Below are positions 22,232-30,000 of a stretch of 31,708 bases of DNA, in pieces. Origin of the DNA: SVTX01 sp045658225 (GTDB lineage Bacteria > Bacillota > Clostridia > Oscillospirales > CAG-272). The stretch lies in assembly GCA_045658225.1 (NCBI GenBank), contig JAZOUO010000074.1, forward strand, positions 1 through 31,708. Reading direction: 5' to 3'. The position numbers were made by a program, and so were the translations under genes. The notes under the pieces were generated by a model. It ran no database searches. It was not told the DNA's origin and saw only the letters and a list, made by a program, of their open reading frames with translations. Each line of letters begins with the position of its first letter. Positions within the stretch are counted from its first letter, which is position 1.

Positions 22232-23143
22232 ATGTCAAAGAGAAAGGTTATGTGTACGTCTACGGGTTGTCTTGATTATGCCCCCGAACGCTACAAAAAG
22301 TATGACATTGATATTATTCGCATCCGCGTAAACTTTCAGGGTAAAGAGTATCTTGAGGGATACGACCTCAACCCCGAGGAGTTCTACAATCAGCTTGCGA
22401 CAATGGATGACCCCAAAAACAATCTGCCCACCACCGCTATGCCCACGCGTGAGTCTATTATGACGCTGTTTGATAGGGCAATAGAGGACGGGTACGATGA
22501 GGTCATAGTTATCGCGCTCAGCGCATATCTCGGCGGCACGTATAATCTGATACGTCTCATCGGCGAGGAATATGCGGGTAGACTTAAGGTGACTGTCATT
22601 GACTCCAAAATCGCTTGCTTTGGCGAGGGTCTGCTTGCTATCAAGGCGGCAGAGATGATAGAAAAAGATATTCCCACCGATACCATTGTAAAAGAGATAC
22701 ATTGGATGATGGAGCGTCAGGAGTTTATCGGCGTTGTCGGCAAGCTCGACTATCTCGTTTACAACGGAAGACTCAAGGGCGGCACGGCTCTTATGGGTAA
22801 GATGCTGAATATCTGTCCCGTTATACACTTTTCTCACGAGGGGGAGATTTGCTCTATGCAGAGCGTGAGAACGCAGAAGAAGGCTATAAGCCAAATGTGC
22901 AGCATAATCAAAGAGATTATCGGCGACCGTTCCCCTGAGGATTATATGCTTTGGCATATGTATGCGGGTCCGTTTATGATTGACGAGCTTGCAGAGATAG
23001 AGCAAAAGCACGACCTCAAACCCAATCACGAGGCTATGATAATTTCCCCTGTTAGTGGCGCACACTGCGGCCCTTGGCTTGCGGGATACGGAATTGCGTT
23101 CCTCAGATGCGATGATGAGCCTCTCGAGAGTGCGGAGGCGTGA
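22232..23143 (+). CDS. DegV family fatty-acid-binding protein (FakB-like)
   Basis: Binds one fatty acid in a buried pocket and presents it to FakA. The 303-residue product has the DegV pattern: a first-strand DYAPERYKKYDI, PTTAMPTRESIMTLF (the usual Ser/Thr motif at the carboxylate site), ALSAYLGGTYN in place of the common SSxLSGTY, IDSKIACFGEGLL, and GRLKGGTALMGKMLNICPV. Family members differ in chain preference, which cannot be read here. It lies in the same operon as fakA, which is strong support for the FakB role. AAGGA is within the end of plsX; translation is probably coupled to the next gene, since its stop TGA overlaps the next ATG by one base. Confidence 0.9.
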   Translation: MSKRKVMCTSTGCLDYAPERYKKYDIDIIRIRVNFQGKEYLEGYDLNPEEFYNQLATMDDPKNNLPTTAMPTRESIMTLFDRAIEDGYDEVIVIALSAYLGGTYNLIRLIGEEYAGRLKVTVIDSKIACFGEGLLAIKAAEMIEKDIPTDTIVKEIHWMMERQEFIGVVGKLDYLVYNGRLKGGTALMGKMLNICPVIHFSHEGEICSMQSVRTQKKAISQMCSIIKEIIGDRSPEDYMLWHMYAGPFMIDELAEIEQKHDLKPNHEAMIISPVSGAHCGPWLAGYGIAFLRCDDEPLESAEA

Positions 23144-24288
23144 TGAGTATAAATATTATTGAGGTAAAGACCAGAGCGCAGAGACACGAATTTGTGAAAT
23201 TTCCACTCAGACTTTATAAGGATTGCCCTTATTTTGTTCCCCCTCTTTACGGAGACGAGATGACGATTTTCACGGATAAAAATGCTTATGCGGATACCTG
23301 TGATTCCGTGTTTTATCTCGCACAGAGAGACGGTAAGACAGTCGGACGTATTCAGGGCATTATACAAAAGCAGTTTAATGAACTTCACGGCGAAAAGAGA
23401 TTTCGCTTTACAAGATTTGACGCCATAGATGACGTCGAGGTTGCAAAGGCACTCTTTGATGCGGTTGAAAAATGGGGAGCAGACAACGGACTTGACACCG
23501 TCTGCGGACCTCTCGGATACAGCGACCTTGAAAGAGAAGGACTTCTTATTGAGGGATTTGATAAGCTCTCAACCTTTGAGGAGCAGTATAACTACGATTA
23601 TTATCCAGCACTTATTGAAGCCTGCGGATACACAAAGGAGATAGACTGGCTTGAGTTCCGTCTGCGCGCACCAAAGGAAAAGAATATAATGCTCGGCAGA
23701 GTTGCGGAGCGTGCGTTGGAGCTTAGTAAGCTTCATATAGTGGACTCGGAGAAAATGTCTAAAAAGGAGTACATAAACAGATACAAGGACGGTGTTTTTG
23801 AGTGTCTGGATAGATGCTACAGTCACCTTTACGGAACAGTTCCGTTTACCGAGAGCATGAAAAATCAACTTGTTGATCAGTTCATGCTCGTGATAAACAA
23901 AAGATACCTCATTATTATATGTGACGAGAACGATCGCGTGGTATCCTTTGCACTTTGTATCCCCGGATTTGGAAAGTCTTTACAAAAGAGTGGAGGACGC
24001 TTGACACCTGCGGCAATAGTGAGACTGCTTAAGGCCGTCAAAAAGCCTGATGTAGTTGACTTGGCACTTGTCGCAGTGCTTCCCGAGTATCAGTCGGCGG
24101 GAGTTAATGCCGTTATGCTCAACTGCATGACTCAGACGCTTGAGCGCGGAGAGGTAGAATATTTTGAGACCAACCTCAATCTTGAGACAAACACTCAAGT
24201 CATGGCTCAATGGAAATATTTTGACGCGGAGCAGCACAAGCGCCGCCGTTCGTATATAAAAAATATCGATTCCAAGACGGAAGCGTAA
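23143..24288 (+). CDS. GNAT-superfamily acyltransferase (YghO-like)
   Basis: A 381-residue protein resembling the YghO-type GNAT family. Family-like blocks are FVKFPLRLYKDCPYFVPPL, DSVFYLAQRDGKTVGRIQG, the FDAIDDVEVAKALFDA helix with CGPLGYSDLEREGLLIEGFD, and a C-terminal ALVAVLPEYQSAGVNAVML, which matches the acyl-donor pyrophosphate loop of GNAT folds. Its position between a fatty-acid kinase module and an ACP suggests a long-chain acyl donor (acyl-ACP or acyl-phosphate) rather than acetyl-CoA; GNAT-fold enzymes such as the ornithine-lipid enzyme OlsB use acyl-ACP. The acceptor is unknown. ATG at 23143 is preferred over the GTG at 23140, because GGAGG is then four bases away. Confidence 0.83.
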   Translation: MSINIIEVKTRAQRHEFVKFPLRLYKDCPYFVPPLYGDEMTIFTDKNAYADTCDSVFYLAQRDGKTVGRIQGIIQKQFNELHGEKRFRFTRFDAIDDVEVAKALFDAVEKWGADNGLDTVCGPLGYSDLEREGLLIEGFDKLSTFEEQYNYDYYPALIEACGYTKEIDWLEFRLRAPKEKNIMLGRVAERALELSKLHIVDSEKMSKKEYINRYKDGVFECLDRCYSHLYGTVPFTESMKNQLVDQFMLVINKRYLIIICDENDRVVSFALCIPGFGKSLQKSGGRLTPAAIVRLLKAVKKPDVVDLALVAVLPEYQSAGVNAVMLNCMTQTLERGEVEYFETNLNLETNTQVMAQWKYFDAEQHKRRRSYIKNIDSKTEA

Positions 24289-24304
24289 AATAAGGAGATT
24301 TATT

Positions 24305-24526
24305 ATGCTTGAACAGCTTAAAACAATACTTGCAAAGGTAAACAGGGAAATAGACATGGACGCTGTGACCGAGGACACGAGACTTATAGAGGATCTCAGT
24401 CTTGACTCGCTCTCTATGATGCTTTTCGCTATGGAGATAGAGGTCGCGTTTGGTTTCAGATTTACAGAGCCTGTCAAATTCGTCACCGTAGGAGACGTTT
24501 GCAGCTTTCTTGAGGCACGCGTGTAA
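24305..24526 (+). CDS. Acyl carrier protein
   Basis: A 73-residue acidic, helical protein with DSLSM at residues 34-38; Ser35 would carry the 4'-phosphopantetheine arm. The preceding EDTRLIEDLSL and following MLFAMEIEVAFGF match the ACP helix II region. It is the last gene of the operon. Because it is next to plsX and a GNAT protein and not to fab genes, it may be a dedicated carrier for this pathway rather than the housekeeping AcpP. AAGGAG six bases before ATG supports the start. Confidence 0.92.
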   Translation: MLEQLKTILAKVNREIDMDAVTEDTRLIEDLSLDSLSMMLFAMEIEVAFGFRFTEPVKFVTVGDVCSFLEARV

Positions 24527-24554
24527 TACAAGAAATGGGGTTTGCCCTACACAA

Positions 24555-24595
24555 AAATGGCTCTCGGATTTTTATTCCGAGGGTCATTTATTTTT
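24555..24595 (+). terminator. Terminator of the Fak-PlsX-GNAT-ACP operon
   Basis: CTCGGA-TTTTTAT-TCCGAG with outer AAATG/CATTT pairing and a following T-rich run, 29 bp after the ACP stop. Confidence 0.75.
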
Positions 24596-24602
24596 CAAAC
24601 GG

Positions 24603-24631
24603 TTGACAAATAGCGGCAAATATGTTAAAGT
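24603..24631 (+). promoter_or_regulatory. Promoter of the metallophosphoesterase lipoprotein gene
   Basis: TTGACA (24603-24608), a 17-bp spacer and TAAAGT (24626-24631). Confidence 0.75.
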
Positions 24632-24703
24632 TAATTCATAGGTAGATAGCAAGTCGATCTCAATAAAATGATTTAGAATCAATACTAACAGGACGGTGAA
24701 AAA

Positions 24704-26758
24704 ATGATAAAAAGATCTTTTATGTTTATCCTATTGATGTTGGTGGCAGTTGCATTGTTGCTTTCGTCGTGTGGGGATGAATCCAAGGAAGTCAACACGC
24801 AAGATGAGAGAACTTCAGAAACTAAAACAGAATTAACTACCGACAAAGAACAGGTGACCGAGGAACAGGTGACCGAGGAACAGGCGACCGAGGAACAGGC
24901 GACCGAGGATAAGACAGAGGCTCCCACCGCCGCCGAATGTAAGCATCAATATGATGAGGGTAGTGTTGACGTGGCAGCTTCATGTACCAAGGAGGGCAGT
25001 ATGCTCTTTATCTGTACTCAGTGTGGGGCAGAGAAAAGGGAGAGCATAGATGCTACGGGACATTCATACGACGCGGGATCTGTTATTAAGGAAGCGACCT
25101 GCTATGAAGAGGGAATATTGCGCAAAGAATGTGATTTCTGTGAGCATAATGTTGATGAAGTCATTTCAAAAAGTGAGGTTCATTCCTGCAAAGGAATGAT
25201 TTTCTCGTCCGAGCAAAGAAATCCAATGGGCCAGCTTTTCGGATCGTTTCCAAAGACGTTTGACGTAGTGTTTTCGCTTGATAAAGCTGAGAATTCTTCC
25301 AAAAGCTATGGACTGCTTTTGAGCAACAACGATCATTGGAATCCGTCTGTTTCTTACGAGATAAATAAGAATGGCTCCCCTCAGATAGTTTTGCAGGGCT
25401 GGAAGGAAAACAGCGCGGGAGCAAGATGGTTCACCAGCGCTACTTATGTTTTTGATGATGTAAACGTATGCATGGGGAAACCTGTACATATGAGTATAGT
25501 TATTGACACGGATAATGCAAAGGCACACTGTTATATTGACGGTGAGTTGAAGCAGACGTTGGAAAAAATTAAAAATCTGGATATTGACCGTACGTCTATA
25601 ATGCCGTACGTTGTTGGTGGCGACCATTTAGGAAGCAATTATGCTCATTTCACGGGAGAGATATACGAGCTGTCCGTATGGTCGGATATCAGAAGTGCGG
25701 ATGAGATCGCCGCAACGTGTAAATCGGGTGTAGCGCTTGATGACGCTGCTCTTATAGTAAGATATGAGCTGTATTCCTGCCGCGGAGCAGATATAGCAAA
25801 GGATCTTTCTCATTTAAAGAACGATTTTGAAACGGTAAAGCTTTGGCTTGATCCCTCTGAGGTGGAGGACGCCGATGGAGATTATTGCTTTGCAGTAATA
25901 GGAGATACTCAATCTCTTTCGCAATTCCACCCGGATAGTATGGCGGGCTTATACGACTGGCTTTTGGAAAACAAGGACGAAATAAATATTCAGTATGCCA
26001 TTGGTGTTGGAGACATAACAGAAAATGCGCTTGAATCCGAGTTTAATTTTGCCAGAGAAAACATTTACAAGCTCAGCGGAAAAATACCGTTTTCGCTGAG
26101 CATGGGAAATCACGACAAATATGACTTTAAAAATGAAGGCTACGTTGCGCCAAATGCGTCGGATTTTCTGTTCAATAAGACCTTTTATAACGATACATAT
26201 CTTGCCGAGCTTGACGGATGGTACGGAGAGGGCGATGTTTCATGTAGCTATAACGCATTTGAAATAGGCACAACAAAGTGGCTTATTCTCAACTTGGATT
26301 TTTCACCAACAGACGAGGTGCTTGAATGGGCGGGCAATGTGGTAGAGGCGCATCCCGATCATAAGGTCATTGTGGCAACACATGCGTATATGTATAGAGA
26401 CGGAAGCACACTGGACTCTGAGGACTGCTATGCGCCCTCAAGATACAATCCCATATTTAACGATGGCGATGAAATTTTTGACAAATTTATCTCCAAATAT
26501 GAAAACATAGAGATAGTTCTCGCAGGACATGACCCATGGGATCACATTGTATGCTCGCAGGTCAAGGGTGAGCACGGAAACACCGTCACGCAGATTTTAG
26601 TGGATCCACAGTATATGGACAGATTTTACGGAGCTACAGGAATGGTTGCGTTGCTGTATTTTTCAGAGGATGCAAGCACTTTGACAGTTAGGTATTATTC
26701 CACCGTTATGGGAATGTATGGAAGTGAATTGAGTCAGTTTACAGTAACACTGGATTGA
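24704..26758 (+). CDS. Surface lipoprotein with Cys-rich repeats, LamG-like and metallophosphoesterase domains
   Basis: A 684-residue exported protein. The signal peptide ends in LLLSSC, giving a lipidated Cys23. Residues about 25-75 are a Thr/Glu-rich spacer with a pentapeptide repeat. Residues about 79-165 hold two Cys-pair repeats of the form HxYDxG...C...C-x2-C. Residues about 165-385 look like a LamG/concanavalin-type sandwich (SYGLLLSNNDHW, AHCYIDGELKQTLE, FTGEIYELSVWSDIRS). The C-terminal third is a calcineurin-like metallophosphoesterase: IGDTQ (about 400), GVGDITEN (about 434), GNHDKY (about 467), ATHAY (about 560) and AGHDPWDH (about 607) supply the metal ligands. Substrate unknown; a cell-surface phosphodiesterase or phosphatase is likely. 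The neighbour downstream shares the Cys-pair repeat. Confidence 0.87.
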   Translation: MIKRSFMFILLMLVAVALLLSSCGDESKEVNTQDERTSETKTELTTDKEQVTEEQVTEEQATEEQATEDKTEAPTAAECKHQYDEGSVDVAASCTKEGSMLFICTQCGAEKRESIDATGHSYDAGSVIKEATCYEEGILRKECDFCEHNVDEVISKSEVHSCKGMIFSSEQRNPMGQLFGSFPKTFDVVFSLDKAENSSKSYGLLLSNNDHWNPSVSYEINKNGSPQIVLQGWKENSAGARWFTSATYVFDDVNVCMGKPVHMSIVIDTDNAKAHCYIDGELKQTLEKIKNLDIDRTSIMPYVVGGDHLGSNYAHFTGEIYELSVWSDIRSADEIAATCKSGVALDDAALIVRYELYSCRGADIAKDLSHLKNDFETVKLWLDPSEVEDADGDYCFAVIGDTQSLSQFHPDSMAGLYDWLLENKDEINIQYAIGVGDITENALESEFNFARENIYKLSGKIPFSLSMGNHDKYDFKNEGYVAPNASDFLFNKTFYNDTYLAELDGWYGEGDVSCSYNAFEIGTTKWLILNLDFSPTDEVLEWAGNVVEAHPDHKVIVATHAYMYRDGSTLDSEDCYAPSRYNPIFNDGDEIFDKFISKYENIEIVLAGHDPWDHIVCSQVKGEHGNTVTQILVDPQYMDRFYGATGMVALLYFSEDASTLTVRYYSTVMGMYGSELSQFTVTLD
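24851..24910 (+). repeat. Four 15-bp coding repeats
   Basis: CAGGTGACCGAGGAA occurs four times in tandem without gaps (two exact copies, then two with a C at position 5, the last also ending in T). It encodes the Q-V/A-T-E-E spacer after the lipid anchor. Such repeats can change copy number by slippage, always in frame because 15 is a multiple of three. Confidence 0.9.
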
Positions 26759-26790
26759 TGACTCTGAATTTACTATAAACACAATATTGA

Positions 26791-26822
26791 AATGACCGTT
26801 GCATCAGCAACGGTCATTTTTT
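26791..26822 (+). terminator. Terminator of the metallophosphoesterase lipoprotein gene
   Basis: AATGACCGTTGC-ATCA-GCAACGGTCATT followed by TTTT, a 12-bp perfect stem. Confidence 0.9.
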
Positions 26823-26906
26823 AGGCTTTTATACCAAATCACACCTTGATTTTATGGTATTATGTCTATAAATGGGGGCTGAATGAGCATGAGAACTAAA
26901 ATACTA

Positions 26907-26935
26907 TTGATTTTTTTAATATAATAGTGTATAAT
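26907..26935 (+). promoter_or_regulatory. Promoter of the giant beta-helix gene
   Basis: TTGATT (26907-26912), a 17-bp AT-rich spacer and TATAAT (26930-26935), followed by a leader of about 60 bp. Confidence 0.72.
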
Positions 26936-27001
26936 ATAACTAATTATACTCAAAAAAGTCTAAAAACCGCAGATAAAATTACTGAGAGGAGATGTAGAGG
27001 T

Positions 27002-30000
27002 ATGAAAAAAAGTTTAATAATTTTCACCCTTATCTTGATAGTGCTTTGTCTTTTAGTTGGTTGCAACAGAAATCAAACAAGCACTCAAAAACCAACGACT
27101 GATGTCAGTCCCGACGGCGGCACGGAAGCCGTTTGCGATCACGTATATGACGAGGGTATAGTCACTCAAAAGCCGACCTGTACCGTTAAGGGCGTCAGAA
27201 CATATACGTGTGAGATATGCGGTCATACAAAGAATGAAGAAATCTCGACAGAGGACGGACATGATTACGACGACGGAGTAATTACGACTCCGCCAACTTG
27301 CTTTGTCAATGGAATAAAGACATACACATGTGGAATTTGCGGTCACACGAAAAATGAGGATATTCCCACAGACGATGCGCATTCATACGGAGAGGGAGTA
27401 ATTACGACCCAGCCCACTTGCTTTGTCAAGGGAGTTAAGGCGTATACATGTGAGCTTTGCGGACACATAAAAACCGAAGAACTTCCCACTGATGATGGGC
27501 ACCAGTATGATGACGGAGTAATTACGACTCAGCCCACCTGCTCTCTTGAGGGCGTTAAGACATATACTTGCTTGATATGCGGAAACGAAAAGACCGAGAT
27601 CCTTGCTGTGACAGATCATACGCTGGGAGAATGGTCTGTCATCAACGCTCCCACGCTCAACGAGGAAGGTCTTGAGCGAGCTAACTGCTTGTACTGTACA
27701 TACTATGAGGAACGCGCGATAGATAAGATCCCGGCAAAGTACTACATTACTATTGATGACGGAACCGGTCAGATATCAAAGATCGGAGTGGACGAGAGTG
27801 GAGCTTATTTATTGTTTGCTCCCGAAAGAGTCGGATACAAGTTTGCCGGTTGGAGAGATGCGAAGGGTTATGCATTTAAATCAGCAGGCAACATATTCTC
27901 GGATGTTGAAATAAAAGCAACATGGGAGCTGCTTGACACCTGTACACTGGCAGAGCTTATAGACAGAGCCGCAGCGGGTGCAAGTGAGATAAAAATTGCA
28001 GCAAATATAGCAATTACCGAGCCTGTTTTCTTTACGGGTCAGACTAAGTTGTATTCGGACGGAAATTATACTATCACGCGCCATCCTGACTTTAACGGCG
28101 ACCTCTTTGTTGTAGGTCAGGACAAGGACGGAATCCCGTCGCTGATTTTCCAAAAACAAGCTATACTTACTCTTGGCGGCGGACAGGGCACTTTGATTGT
28201 TGACGGAAACAGAGACGGAGTTAATGTCTCGGTATTGGGAAGCGCGGTGTTCATTTCGGATAGCGCGACCGTTAATATTTATGACGGAATTATCATAGCC
28301 AACAACAAAAAGCTCGGAAATGAGCGTACCTTTACCTGCGAAGCCTTTACAAGTGACATATCAATGACACGCGCAGGAGGCGCTGCCATACTTATTATGA
28401 ACGGTACTGTCAATATGTACGGTGGCATAATAGAAAACAATATGGTCTTCACCGAGAACACCATAATAACCAACGAAGATGGAACAGAAACATGGCTTGA
28501 GACCGCAGGCTGCGGAGGCGCTGTATACAACCTCGGTAATTTCAACATGTACGGTGGAATTATACGTAATAACGAGGCTCTCCGCGGAGGAGCTATATAT
28601 AATGACGAGATAGTACTGCTTGTGTCGGGAACAATATCGGATAACCTTTCCCACAGCTATGGAGGCGCGGTCTCGTCCTCATCCTCATCAGAGGCGCAGA
28701 TGTTCATAGGCTCGGATAAAGAAAACGGAAAGACTATGAGCTTTATCAACAATCATTCCATAAGAGCAGGAGGATCGCTTTACTCGAATACAAGTAGCCC
28801 TATCGTTATCTATGGAAACACTGAGTTTGTCGGAAACTTCACTGATTCCAGCGGAGGCGCGATATATACCGGCGGCGCTCTTACAGTTAGAAATACGAGC
28901 TTTATTGGAAACCGTTGCCAATATAGCGGCGGAGCGCTGTACCTTCACTATTCCAATCCTGATTACACCCGTCGCCACATGGAAATAACAGGATGTGACT
29001 TTACAGAAAATAAAGCGGGTCTTGGAGGCGCGGTCATTCTTAGCGCGGCAAGCACCTGTGAGGATGGAATATACGCAACCATAACAGGCTGTACCTTTAC
29101 AAGGAACGATGCAATTGCCTCTGAAACTCAGGCGGGTAACGGCGGCGCGCTTTATATCACGAGAAAGAGCGATGCGGTAATCAGCGGATGTGATTTTGTC
29201 GGCAACATGGCGTCAAACAACGCTGGAGCTCTGGCTATTCATAGCGAATCGAACGTAACTCTTAAGAATATTACGTTTACCGATAATACTGCGGTGTTCG
29301 GTGGAGCTATGTACTCGTCGTCCCAGTCGATAGTTGCTATGTCGAACATAAAATTCGAAAACAACGCTGCTATCAAAAACGGCGAGGCAGGCGGAAATGC
29401 GGGAGCGTTCTATGCTCACAGCATATTGCTCACCTTGTCTGACGTTGAAATGTCGGGCAACACTGCCGCAAATAATGCGGGCGCGCTTTATATGTGCGCT
29501 ATTGAACTTGAAATAGACTCTACCGTGTCATTTAAAAATAACACCGCGGGAAATCATGGCGGTGCGATTTACATAACCTACTCAACGAATGAGGACGGTA
29601 CGAGAAACGGCGGAGTTTTGAATGCGACTGACGTTATATTTGAATCCAACAGCGCGCTTTCGGGCGGCGCAATAAGCGCGAGAAGTGCAAGTCTGGTAAA
29701 TCTTACTCGCGTCGTGTTCAAGAACAATTCTACGCCTGACGCAAAGATGGGTATGGATAATGGAGGAGGAGCTATCTACTCTAACAACTCTACCCTGAAT
29801 CTAACCGATGTATTGATGGATGCAAATAGCTCGGGATATTACGGAGGATCTATCAGGGCGGATGAGTGCGATATGACACTCAAGAATACGCAGATTATCA
29901 ATTCGTCGGGAGGTACAGGCGGAGCTATCTACGCAAGAAGAGGAACTCTTAATGCAGAGGACGTCACTCTCTTGGACAACTCGTCAAGCTTGAACGGTGT

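Noticed and set aside
22235..23065. 276-codon minus-strand frame opposite the DegV gene
   Set aside because: A shadow of a strongly supported gene, with no promoter or ribosome site.
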